A stretch of DNA of 21,752 nucleotides from Acetobacter sp. (GCA_023665325.1 JAMPED010000027.1:1-21752); one strand, 5' to 3'; shown: positions 6,045 to 13,578, numbered from the stretch's first letter. Made by a program: numbers and translations. Notes: generated by a model from the letters alone, not told the origin.

Positions 6045-8678
6045 ATGAAGAAATCTGTCATTGTTTTAGGGAGTGTGTTAACGGCGGCGGCTTTGGGCGG
6101 CGCCCTTTATTTTATTCAAGGGGGGAGTGGTGTTGATACAGCGCAGTATTGGGATGGAAAAACTGAGCTTAACCTTAAGGGGGCGGATGGTAATTTGCCG
6201 TTGATTAAAGCGGTGGCTGTTGGTGATGTGGCGGCAGTGCAATATTTCCTTGACAAAGGGGCAGATGTTGATGTGCGTAATAATGAGGGAATGTCTGCAT
6301 TATTGATAGCTATGGAAAAAGGAAATGCGGCTTTGTTTATGACTTTGGTTGCAAAAAGTGCGGCGGATTTTAAAGAGCCAATATATCTGGATAAAGCGAT
6401 TGAAGGGGGAAGTGCAGAAATTGTGCAGGCTTTGTTACAAAAAGGTGCAGATGTTAATGCGGTGTTAGCGTTTAAGGGACGCAAACGTCCTGATGATGTA
6501 TTAAATTATAAAGACCCGCGTGTGACAACGCCGCTTAAAAAAGCTGTAATTGAAAATAAGCCAGAGGTGGTGAGGGTGCTTGGCGCAAACGGTGCGGAAG
6601 GTGTGGTTGATTTTCTTTCTGAAAATTTAAGAGAAACGACACCTGAGATGGTGAAAGCGTTAGCGGAAAATGCGGGCGATTTGCGCAAAATTGTTATTAA
6701 AGGGATGGATTTGCTGACATACGCTGCTGGTGGGGCAAAACCTGCGGTGGTTGCTTATTTGCTCCAACAAAATGCTGGAGATGTGAACCGCGCGTTTGCT
6801 CGTGTTTTAGGACAGCGTAAAAATGATAATCAATATAATGAAACGGTTGAGCTGTTTTTAAAAGCTGGTGCGATGCCAACGATACAGGTTTTAGAATTGA
6901 TGCAGAAAAAGAAAAATCCGGATATGTTTATGAAGCTTGCTGGATGTTATGCGAACCCAAATATTAAGCTGGAAAAAGCTGGAGAGGATGCCTTTATGTT
7001 TGCTATTCGTCACGGGCAAGTAGAAGTGGTGAATTGGTTGATTGAGCATAAGGCTGATATTTGGCAAGAATATGATAATAAGATGACACCGTTTAAAACG
7101 GTGGTTGGTTTAGCTGCAGAGCAGCCTGAGTTATTGGCGTTGTTTGAAAAGCAACTTAAGGATGTGAATGAAACTGGCTATGATGGTGAAACGTTGTTGA
7201 TGTTATTTGCTGGTGCGGGAGATTTTGAAAATTTCCAACGGATTATCAATAAAGGTGGTAATATATGGCAAAAAGATAATAATGGCAAAACAATGTTGAT
7301 GTATGCGGCAGAAGGAGGGAGCAAGCAGGTGATGGATTATCTTATTTTTAAGGGGGATAATCTGGCTGCTCGAGATAATTTTGGGCGCAATGTGCTTTCA
7401 TATGCTGCGGCTGCAGGTAAGAGTGATGTGGTGAAATATCTGGCTGACAAAGGGATTGATATTTCAGCACAAGATAATGATGGTAAGGCGGTGTTGATGT
7501 ATGCGGCAGAAAAAGGGCATAGCGCTGTCGTGGATATGCTTATCAATATGGGAGAGAGTGCGGCGACTGCGGATAAAAATGAGAAAACTGTTTTGATGTA
7601 TGCTGCAGAAAGTGGCGAGTTGGCTGTGGTTGAAACTCTTTTGCTGAAAGGTATGGATGTCAATGCGATGGATAAAAATGATGTGCCTGTGTTGTCGTAC
7701 GCAGTTTTAGGTGGTAATGCGGAGATTGTTCGGCGTTTGCTTAAGTTGGGGGCTAATGTTTACGCGGCAGATGTGAATGGTTATACGGCGATGATGCACG
7801 CGTTTATGCTTGGGCGTGAAGATTTAGTACGTTTGGTGCAGCCTTCTAGTTTAGAATTTGTGGGTAGTGCCAAAGATACGGGGAAGAATATTGGCATTAT
7901 GGCTGTTGAAGGTGGTAATGTAGATTTGATTACAAAAGTATTAGATGAACGGCGTAATTTATTAAATGTGCCAGATAATAATGGTACGACTTGTTTGATG
8001 TTACTTGCTGGAGAGGGACGACCGGATGCCTTGAGGACGGCTTTTTCATATGGTGGTGATATTGAGATTGCGGATCATAATGGGCGGACGGCATTGATGT
8101 ATGCGGCGCAAAGAAATGTGGGCGTTAATCTTGTTAGCGTGTTGAAAAGTGCGAGATCAGGTGTGAAAGATTATGTTAATAGAAAGGATAATGATGGGCG
8201 AACAGCATTGATGTATGCGGTGGGATTTGAGAATAATCAACCATTTAAATCTCATACATTATTAGTGAATGGGGCTGATGCGAAAGCAGCGGATAAAAAT
8301 GGCAAAACGGTATTGATGTATGCGGTGGCAAATCCTTATAGTCGGGTCGATGCACGGGGGATTAGTGAGATATTAGCCGCAGATCGTGTTGTGGATAGAA
8401 AAGATAATGAGGGACGGACGGCATTGATGTATGCAGCGGCAAATGTGCAGACGGATGGTAATGTATTGATTGAGCTTTTTAACGCTGGAGCGGAGGTGAA
8501 TGCACGTGATAATAATGGTAAGACGGTGCTGATGTATGCGATGGAAAGTGGTGATATCGGTAAGGTGCAGCTGTTACTTTCGGCTGGGGCTAAGATGGAT
8601 GCAAAGACCAATGATGGCAAAGTCGTGAAAGATTTTATCAATCCGAATGCGTTATGTTTTAAGGCTGCGATTGAATAG
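6045..8678 (+). CDS. Large ankyrin-repeat protein with N-terminal signal/anchor
   Basis: An 877-residue protein consisting almost entirely of about 21 ankyrin repeats. The start ATG 6045 follows GGAG (6034-6037); a TTG five codons upstream is possible but less likely. Residues about 4-24 (VIVLGSVLTAAALGGALYF) are a signal peptide or membrane anchor without an obvious cleavage site, so the repeats should face the periplasm or outside. Repeats from about residue 405 are very regular, with the pattern DN-NGKTVLMYAAE-G---VV--LL-KGADVNA; Met-Tyr replaces the His of the usual TPLH motif. Early repeats (about 50-400) are more diverged. No catalytic domain is visible. A TATAAT lies at 6003-6008 without a good -35 box. 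Ankyrin proteins in host-associated bacteria are sometimes effectors; nothing here proves export from the cell. Confidence 0.88.
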   Translation: MKKSVIVLGSVLTAAALGGALYFIQGGSGVDTAQYWDGKTELNLKGADGNLPLIKAVAVGDVAAVQYFLDKGADVDVRNNEGMSALLIAMEKGNAALFMTLVAKSAADFKEPIYLDKAIEGGSAEIVQALLQKGADVNAVLAFKGRKRPDDVLNYKDPRVTTPLKKAVIENKPEVVRVLGANGAEGVVDFLSENLRETTPEMVKALAENAGDLRKIVIKGMDLLTYAAGGAKPAVVAYLLQQNAGDVNRAFARVLGQRKNDNQYNETVELFLKAGAMPTIQVLELMQKKKNPDMFMKLAGCYANPNIKLEKAGEDAFMFAIRHGQVEVVNWLIEHKADIWQEYDNKMTPFKTVVGLAAEQPELLALFEKQLKDVNETGYDGETLLMLFAGAGDFENFQRIINKGGNIWQKDNNGKTMLMYAAEGGSKQVMDYLIFKGDNLAARDNFGRNVLSYAAAAGKSDVVKYLADKGIDISAQDNDGKAVLMYAAEKGHSAVVDMLINMGESAATADKNEKTVLMYAAESGELAVVETLLLKGMDVNAMDKNDVPVLSYAVLGGNAEIVRRLLKLGANVYAADVNGYTAMMHAFMLGREDLVRLVQPSSLEFVGSAKDTGKNIGIMAVEGGNVDLITKVLDERRNLLNVPDNNGTTCLMLLAGEGRPDALRTAFSYGGDIEIADHNGRTALMYAAQRNVGVNLVSVLKSARSGVKDYVNRKDNDGRTALMYAVGFENNQPFKSHTLLVNGADAKAADKNGKTVLMYAVANPYSRVDARGISEILAADRVVDRKDNEGRTALMYAAANVQTDGNVLIELFNAGAEVNARDNNGKTVLMYAMESGDIGKVQLLLSAGAKMDAKTNDGKVVKDFINPNALCFKAAIE

Positions 8679-8736
8679 AGCTTTGATGGCTTGTGAGCAA
8701 GCCGAAAGTAGATGGGAGATTGTTACCCCACTTATG

Positions 8737-8765
8737 CCTCCTCCTCTCAAGGGGGAGGTATTTTT
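8737..8765 (+). terminator. Rho-independent terminator after the ankyrin gene
   Basis: Arms CCTCCTCC (8737-8744) and GGGGGAGG (8751-8758) pair over 8 bp with one G-U, around a 6-base loop, and are followed by TATTTTT on the plus strand. The site lies about 60 bases after the ankyrin stop codon. Confidence 0.65.
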
Positions 8766-8770
8766 GTGTA

Positions 8771-8803
8771 TAAAAAAACACCCAATGTTGTGATTGGGTG
8801 TTT
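8771..8803 (-). terminator. Terminator of argS (may work in both directions)
   Basis: A perfect 11-bp stem AAACACCCAAT (8776-8786) / ATTGGGTGTTT (8793-8803) with a 6-base loop. On the minus strand it is followed by a run of seven T, right after the argS stop codon. On the plus strand it is followed by GGGGTTTTT, so it can also catch readthrough from the ankyrin gene. Confidence 0.8.
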
Positions 8804-8810
8804 GGGGTTT

Positions 8811-10637
8811 TTACATTTTTTCTGGAGCGGTGAAGCCTAAGAGGTTAATGTTTATTTCAAGCACATTGTAGGTTAGTGTTATCAATGCAACTAATGAGCG
8901 CAAGATGGTTTCATCGGTTTCAGCTAGAATCTTCTTGTCGTGATAGAAAGCATTGAACTTATTGGCAATTTCGTAGATGTATGAGCAGATAATTGCTGGT
9001 GCATCTTTCTTTATGGCTTCGTTTAAAGTGTGTGAAAAGCGGATTAAGGTTAAGGCTAATTCACGCTCGCTATCTGTTGTAAATGTAGTGAAGGTGGACG
9101 GCGTACTCTGCGCTGGTTTAAGGATTGCCTCGCTGTGTGTGTCTGAAGATACGGAAGAGGAAAGCGTGAAAATCTCCGGTTTCTTTTCGGCAAGTTTACT
9201 TAGGATAGACTTAATGCGCACCATCGTGTAGAGGATATATGGACCAGTGTTGCCTTCAAAAGAAGCAAATTTATCGATATCAAAAATATAGTTACTTTCG
9301 CTTGGGTTCATCAAATCTCCATATTTGATGGCGGCAAGACCGATGATTTGACTTAAGGTTTTTAGCTCCTCGGCAGTCATTGTTTCGGCATCTTTGATAT
9401 TGACTTGGCTTTCAACTGTATCTAATAATTCCGAAAGTTTCATTGTACCGCCGGCACGGGTTTTGAAAGGTTTACCGTCTTTGCCATTTACTGTACCAAA
9501 GCCGATGAATGATAAATCAGTTTCTGCTCTGGTAACGCCGGTTTTCTTGGCGCAGCGGAATACTCGCTCAAAGTGTAGTACCTGACGTTTATCGACCACG
9601 TACATTACTCGGTCAGGCTGAAATTTCTCTTCCCGTTCAACTAATGTTGCTAAATCAGTTGTTTCGTAAATCGCGCTTCCATCAGACTTTAAGATTATGC
9701 ACGGTGGAATGGGAGCGTTGTCGGTTTCTTCCTTAACGTCTACCACGAGTGCACCTTCTGATTCATAAGCAAAACCTTTGTCTTTCATCATTTTAACCAT
9801 ATTAGGAATGTATGGTTCAGAATCTGATTCACCGTTCCAAAGGTCAAAATCTACATCTAAACGGCGGTAATTGCGCTTTAAATCTGGTAATGATACGTTC
9901 ATAATATGTTGCCACAAAGCTCGATAACCGCGGCGGCCAGATTGCAACTCTTTGGTGGCATTACGGGCAGCGGTCAGGTATTCTTCATCTTCTTTTGATT
10001 TGCCGGAAGCAAAAGGATAAATTTCTTCCAAATCTTTTAAGCTAAATGGGGCTTCTGTTGGATATTCACCGGTGTAGCTTTCATCAAAATATGGCAAGGA
10101 TGGTTGACGACAGGAAAGTTCGTGAATAATTAAGCCCATCTGTAAGCCGAAATCGCCTAAGTGAGCGTCGGCAATAACCTTATTTCCGGCAAAGCGGTTC
10201 ATACGTTTTAGTGCTTCACCAATGACAGCAGAGCGCAAATGACCAACGTGCAATGGTTTGGCAACGTTTGGTCCGCCATAGTCTATGACGATGGTTTTAG
10301 GATTTTCGGTTTTGGTAAAACCTGCATTTTCAGCGGTTGCCATTTCACTTAAATATTGAGAAATAAAAGAGTCTTTAACTGTGATATTGATAAATCCGGG
10401 AGCAACGACTGTGACATTTTCGACAATGTTATTTTCGGGCAGGTTAGCGACCACATCGTTTGCAATCATCAGCGGAGCTTTACGATATAACTTAGCGCCA
10501 GACATTGCGCCGTTGACCTGAAACTGGCATAAATCTGGTCGTGCGGAAACGACCACGCGCCCCAAATCAGCCTCGTAGCCAGCATTCTTAAAGCTTTCGG
10601 TGAAGATTTCATTTAATGTTTCGATGATGGTTTGCAC
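8811..10637 (-). CDS. argS: Arginine–tRNA ligase
   Basis: Class I aminoacyl-tRNA synthetase charging tRNA-Arg in the cytoplasm. The 608 residues show an N-terminal tRNA-recognition domain (about 1-90), a Rossmann catalytic core with AKPLHVGHLRSAV (HIGH motif at 130-133), a GTMKLSELLD segment where other class I enzymes have KMSKS, and a C-terminal DALR anticodon-binding domain ending in LGFTAPEKM. The start is GTG at 10637 with AGGAGAG a few bases before it. Two oddities: the usual GDWGTQFG segment reads GDFGLQMG, and a Ser/Thr-rich insert of about 30 residues (SSSVSSDTHSEAILKPAQST and beyond) precedes the anticodon domain. It is somewhat longer than the common 550-590 residues. It has its own promoter and terminator, so it is probably monocistronic. 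Confidence 0.96.
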   Translation of the reverse strand: MQTIIETLNEIFTESFKNAGYEADLGRVVVSARPDLCQFQVNGAMSGAKLYRKAPLMIANDVVANLPENNIVENVTVVAPGFINITVKDSFISQYLSEMATAENAGFTKTENPKTIVIDYGGPNVAKPLHVGHLRSAVIGEALKRMNRFAGNKVIADAHLGDFGLQMGLIIHELSCRQPSLPYFDESYTGEYPTEAPFSLKDLEEIYPFASGKSKEDEEYLTAARNATKELQSGRRGYRALWQHIMNVSLPDLKRNYRRLDVDFDLWNGESDSEPYIPNMVKMMKDKGFAYESEGALVVDVKEETDNAPIPPCIILKSDGSAIYETTDLATLVEREEKFQPDRVMYVVDKRQVLHFERVFRCAKKTGVTRAETDLSFIGFGTVNGKDGKPFKTRAGGTMKLSELLDTVESQVNIKDAETMTAEELKTLSQIIGLAAIKYGDLMNPSESNYIFDIDKFASFEGNTGPYILYTMVRIKSILSKLAEKKPEIFTLSSSVSSDTHSEAILKPAQSTPSTFTTFTTDSERELALTLIRFSHTLNEAIKKDAPAIICSYIYEIANKFNAFYHDKKILAETDETILRSLVALITLTYNVLEININLLGFTAPEKM

Positions 10638-10669
10638 TTTTACTCTCCTATAGTCATAAAATATCGGGG

Positions 10670-10698
10670 AGGGTAGCGAATTTTTGCGGAATTGTCAA
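10670..10698 (-). promoter_or_regulatory. Promoter of argS
   Basis: On the minus strand, a perfect TTGACA (complement of 10693-10698) is followed by 17 bases and TACCCT (complement of 10670-10675). The -10 box is weak (three of six) but the -35 is consensus and the spacing ideal. The site lies between the tolB terminator and the argS ribosome binding site. Confidence 0.6.
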
Positions 10699-10711
10699 GA
10701 GGTTTATAAGG

Positions 10712-10741
10712 TATTAGAAAAGGGTGTCAACTGACACCCTT
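10712..10741 (-). terminator. Rho-independent terminator of tolB
   Basis: AAGGGTGTCA (10720-10729) pairs with TGACACCCTT (10732-10741). On the minus strand the stem is followed by TTTTCTAATA. It starts about 8 bases after the tolB stop codon. Confidence 0.8.
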
Positions 10742-10749
10742 GGTTAAGT

Positions 10750-12081
10750 TTAGAGTAGTGGAGACCAAGCAGGGTCTGAGCCGTCACCAGGGGTGATGAC
10801 CATACGCTCATTTTGACCGGTGATGTCTACCGAATATAGCTGCACAGGGGCATTAGTGGTAGCGGTGCCACGGTTTTGACGGTAGAACATCAAAACACGT
10901 CCATTTGGTGACCACGTTGGTCCTTCAACCAAAAAGCCGTTTGCTAAAATGCGCTCACCGGTGCCATCTGGATACATCACCCCGATTTGGAATTGACCGC
11001 CATAGATGCGTGTGAATGCAATATAATCTCCGCGTGGTGACCAGACTGGTGTGGCGTAACGAGCACCTTGCTTGAAGCTAATGCGCTCTACATTTGAGCC
11101 ATCTCTATCCATCACATAAAGCTGCTGGTTGCCTCCACGGTCAGAGTTAAATACAATCTTTGTGCCATCAGGGGAGTAACTAGGGGAGGTGTCGATACTT
11201 GGACCTGAGGTGAGCTTTTTGCTTTGGCGGGTGGCTAAGTCCATCTCGTAAATATCTGTAATACCGTTTTTCGCATAGCTCATCAGTACATATTTGCTAT
11301 CTGGTGAGAAAGCCGGTGCAAAGGTCATTCCGGGGAAGTTGCCTAAGAGCTCAGTACGCTGAGTGCGCAGGTCATACATATATACTCTTGGTTTGTTATT
11401 GATAAATGATAAGTAGGCAATGTAGCGCATATCTGGTGAAAAACGCGGTGTTAATACCAGATTAGCTCCGCTGGTTAAAAACTGGTGACCATCACCATCT
11501 TGATCCATCAATGCTAAGCGTTTGACGCGTTTGCTGGAAGGACCAGACTCTGAAATGTAGGCAATGACAGTGTTGAAATAGCCTTTATCACCGGTTAGGC
11601 GTTCGTAAATCGCATCTGCCATTGAGTGAGCCATTCGGCGCCAGTTGTTTTTATCTGCCGTGTAGATTTCAAACATCAATTCTTTTTGGCTGATGATATC
11701 CCACAGTTTAAAACGAAGTTTCAGTTCGGTACCGTTTTCTTCCATTATAACAGATTGAATAAGGACTTGAGCGTTAATTACCCGCCAATCACCAAAAATT
11801 GGCTGTTCGTCTATGCTCGAAAATTTTTGGATATAGCTACGTTCGTTTATAATTCGAAATAAACCGCTTCTTTCCAAATCTGCTAGAACGACATCGCGTA
11901 CTTTATCTGCATACGAAAAGCCGAAAAATGCGCCGAGACCGTTATTATCTGAAATGATTTTCGGAAAAGCAACGGGTATTGGCTCTTGCGTGGCGCCGCT
12001 GATGCTGATATTTAGCTGTGCGTGAGCTGGTACGGAAAGTGCCCAAAAGGCGCAAACGAGGAGGGATAAAAGCTTTTTCAT
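10750..12081 (-). CDS. tolB: Tol-Pal system protein TolB
   Basis: Periplasmic beta-propeller protein that shuttles between TolA and Pal to keep the outer membrane attached during division. The 443 residues begin with a signal peptide (MKKLLSLLVCAFWALSVPAHA, cleavage after AHA), then the TolB N-domain (about 22-130, IPVAFPKIISDNNGLGAFFG near its start), then WD40-like PD40 blades: FSPDMRYIAYLS, FSPDSKYVLMSY, YSPDGTKIVFNSDRGG, WSPRGDYIAFT, WSPNGRVLMFY and a closing WSPLL. Length and domain order are normal. Unusually, no tolQ, tolR, tolA or pal gene is adjacent; tolB stands alone between argS and a glycosyltransferase, with its own promoter and terminator. The ribosome binding site is weak (AAAGG, 13 bases from the ATG). 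Confidence 0.95.
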   Translation of the reverse strand: MKKLLSLLVCAFWALSVPAHAQLNISISGATQEPIPVAFPKIISDNNGLGAFFGFSYADKVRDVVLADLERSGLFRIINERSYIQKFSSIDEQPIFGDWRVINAQVLIQSVIMEENGTELKLRFKLWDIISQKELMFEIYTADKNNWRRMAHSMADAIYERLTGDKGYFNTVIAYISESGPSSKRVKRLALMDQDGDGHQFLTSGANLVLTPRFSPDMRYIAYLSFINNKPRVYMYDLRTQRTELLGNFPGMTFAPAFSPDSKYVLMSYAKNGITDIYEMDLATRQSKKLTSGPSIDTSPSYSPDGTKIVFNSDRGGNQQLYVMDRDGSNVERISFKQGARYATPVWSPRGDYIAFTRIYGGQFQIGVMYPDGTGERILANGFLVEGPTWSPNGRVLMFYRQNRGTATTNAPVQLYSVDITGQNERMVITPGDGSDPAWSPLL

Positions 12082-12118
12082 TTTCTATAACCTTTAGGTT
12101 GGTGTTATGTTTCGTTTT

Positions 12119-12147
12119 ATACTAAGGTGGTGTCATTGGTTTGTAAA
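12119..12147 (-). promoter_or_regulatory. Promoter of tolB
   Basis: On the minus strand, TTTACA (complement of 12142-12147), 17 bases, then TAGTAT (complement of 12119-12124). This is five of six and four of six to consensus. The leader would be about 30 bases. Confidence 0.5.
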
Positions 12148-12192
12148 CCTAAAAATAATGTCTATTAACAAAAAGTAAAGGTTGGGAGGAAA

Positions 12193-13140
12193 TTAGGATA
12201 TTGAATTTTTTTCAATACGGAGGAACGGGATGAAACCAAATAGATAATAGGATGTTTGAGAAAAAGTGTATTTTTTTAGTATCTTATTTAGTTCTGTTTT
12301 GTATGCTTTTTGATAGTTGGAGGAGAAACGTTTATATTTGGTTATGATGCTATTGGTATAGCTTTTTTTGTATCTGGCATAGATTTGTTCATTTCCTTGT
12401 GCTTTAATAAAACTGAGCACTAGGTCGGTAATTTTTAAGTTATCAAGATAATGTTTTTCCTGATTTTGGGTGATGGATGCGCTATGTATGCGGCGAAAGT
12501 AGAATTTTTCTTTGTTAATTCCTATAAGGGAGGCAGCAAAGAGTGCTTGTGTGAAAAAAAGGTTATCTTCAAAATGTAATCCTTTGGGGAATAGGAGATT
12601 GTTTTGTTCGATAAATTTTCGTCTGTATAAGGTTAGGCAGGCGGTGACTCCCATTTTTTCACAGAAATGCTGACAGTCCGCAAAATGAAATGTTCGATAG
12701 TCAAAATTTGAGGGTAAATATGTAAAATTAAAATAATTTTCATTAAGCAATTCTTTGGTTTTGTTATTAACATTATAACCGCTGAAGCTTAGCATATCCA
12801 GTTCTTGGGTATGAGCGGTGGTGTAAAGTTGTTGGCACGTGTCTTCTCTTATCCAATCGTCGGAATCTAAAAACTGTATATATTCTCCGCTAGCTATTTT
12901 AAGTGCGTTATTGCGACTGTAAGATATTCCTAAGTTTTTCTGATTGATAATTTTAATTCGTTGGTCTTTTTGAGCATATTCATTTAGTATTGCAAGAGAG
13001 TTATCTGTTGAGCCATCATTGATACAGATGATTTCAATATTTTTGAGAGTTTGTTTTATAATACTGTTAAGACATTCTGGTAGATATGCACTGGTATTGT
13101 AAATTGGGATAATAATAGAGATTTTGGGAGAATTATTCAT
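12193..13140 (-). CDS. Family 2 glycosyltransferase
   Basis: A 315-residue GT-A fold transferase that would add a sugar from a nucleotide-sugar donor to a surface glycan on the cytoplasmic face of the membrane. The N-terminal half is typical GT2: ISIIIPIYNTSAYLPECLNS, IICINDGSTDNS (NDGS at 41-44) and FLDSDDW (residues 90-96, metal-binding DxD). The acceptor side (about 120-300) is basic, aromatic and unspecific. The C-terminus ends with YYLFGFIPFLRIEK, a motif also present at the end of the neighbouring small protein. The start ATG is preceded by AAGGA eight bases upstream, and the 68-residue gene ends 11 bases before it, so the two form an operon. The gene is visibly more AT-rich than its neighbours, which suggests horizontal transfer. 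The sugar is unknown. Confidence 0.9.
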   Translation of the reverse strand: MNNSPKISIIIPIYNTSAYLPECLNSIIKQTLKNIEIICINDGSTDNSLAILNEYAQKDQRIKIINQKNLGISYSRNNALKIASGEYIQFLDSDDWIREDTCQQLYTTAHTQELDMLSFSGYNVNNKTKELLNENYFNFTYLPSNFDYRTFHFADCQHFCEKMGVTACLTLYRRKFIEQNNLLFPKGLHFEDNLFFTQALFAASLIGINKEKFYFRRIHSASITQNQEKHYLDNLKITDLVLSFIKAQGNEQIYARYKKSYTNSIITKYKRFSSNYQKAYKTELNKILKKYTFSQTSYYLFGFIPFLRIEKNSIS

Positions 13141-13151
13141 TGATGTTATCC

Positions 13152-13358
13152 TTATTTTATTTTTGCGATTAAAAAAGGGAGACCAAGCAGATAATATTTG
13201 TAAATTGAACCGTTTTTTTTACGACGGATTTTAAACAATGGTATTCCGCAGATTTTCCAAATTTTCTTTTGTCTGGTTTGTTTGTATTTATAGATGGGCA
13301 TAAATAAAAAAAGTTTGATTGTTTTTTGATATGTTTCCTCATTCCATTTCTCAGGCAT
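13152..13358 (-). CDS. Small basic protein, glycosyltransferase companion
   Basis: A 68-residue, strongly basic, AT-rich reading frame with AAAGGA correctly spaced before its ATG. I recognise no enzyme domain. Its second half reads IWKICGIPLFKIRRKKNG followed by YYLLGLPFLIAKIK, the short hydrophobic-basic motif often found at the ends of bacterial glycosyltransferases and matched by the C-terminus of the next gene. It could be a real small membrane-associated subunit, or the remnant of a larger glycosyltransferase that lost its catalytic part. Its start lies 12 bases from the left arm of the 22-bp inverted repeat, so it would be the first gene transcribed from the putative invertible promoter. 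Confidence 0.6.
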   Translation of the reverse strand: MPEKWNEETYQKTIKLFLFMPIYKYKQTRQKKIWKICGIPLFKIRRKKNGSIYKYYLLGLPFLIAKIK

Positions 13359-13370
13359 TTAGAGTCCTTT

Positions 13371-13497
13371 CATCTAACGAACGTTTGTTGCTCGTGATTG
13401 CTAATGTGTTAATAATCCACATATTTTATTATATAATTTGACTTTGCGAAATGTTTGATTTAGGGTAAAAGTGTTAGCAACAAACGTTCGTTAGATG
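13371..13497. repeat. Perfect 22-bp inverted repeat enclosing a promoter: candidate invertible DNA element
   Basis: Left arm 13371-13392 and right arm 13476-13497 are exact reverse complements over 22 bases, separated by 83 AT-rich bases without a reading frame. The arm core is AACGAACGTTTGTT, itself nearly palindromic around AACGTT. The enclosed DNA holds a promoter (TTAATA, 17 bases, TATAAT). This matches the layout of phase-variable invertible promoters, with a surface-glycan operon on one side. A pair of operators or a small MITE are the alternatives. No recombinase gene is in the window. Confidence 0.75.
13409..13437 (+). promoter_or_regulatory. Promoter inside the inverted repeat (plus-facing in this assembly)
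   Basis: TTAATA (13409-13414), 17 bases, then a perfect TATAAT (13432-13437). Transcription would start near 13444 and run through the right arm. The -10 region ATTATATAAT (13428-13437) is palindromic, so a minus-facing -10 also exists, but I find no good -35 for it at 16-18 bases. If the element inverts, this promoter would face the 68-residue gene and the glycosyltransferase with a leader of about 66 bases. Confidence 0.5.
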
Positions 13498-13498
13498 C

Positions 13499-13578
13499 AC
13501 ACGTTTTTAAGCTACTAAAAGCGTGTCAAGCTTGCATTTGTGGGTGGGGTGCCTCGACCAAATGCTAGGTCGTTTTTT
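13499..13578 (+). terminator. Structured leader or small RNA ending in a rho-independent terminator
   Basis: Three structures follow the right arm. First, an 11-bp RNA stem with one G-U: ACACGTTTTTA (13499-13509) with TAAAAGCGTGT (13516-13526). Second, GCATTTG (13534-13540) can pair with CAAATGC (13559-13565). Third, CGACC (13555-13559) pairs with GGTCG (13568-13572) directly before TTTTTT (13573-13578), a terminator. The second and third pairings cannot form together, as in an attenuator. No gene lies between the internal promoter and this terminator, so the transcript would be about 135 bases. Confidence 0.55.

Noticed and set aside
6116..8641. Long antisense frames within the ankyrin gene
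   Set aside because: They are by-products of the repeated codon pattern of the ankyrin array; no start signals or protein features support them.
13371..13497. Insertion sequence or transposon ends
   Set aside because: Only 83 bases lie between the arms, with no transposase and no clear target-site duplication outside the arms; a MITE remains a weaker alternative to an invertible promoter.
13371..13497. LexA boxes in the inverted-repeat arms
   Set aside because: The arms contain GAAC and GTTC but not in the GTTC-N7-GTTC spacing seen at recA.
13444..13578. 6S RNA, SRP RNA or a known riboswitch
   Set aside because: The stretch is structured, but I could not match it to the core motifs of any of these RNAs; it is reported only as an unnamed structured transcript.
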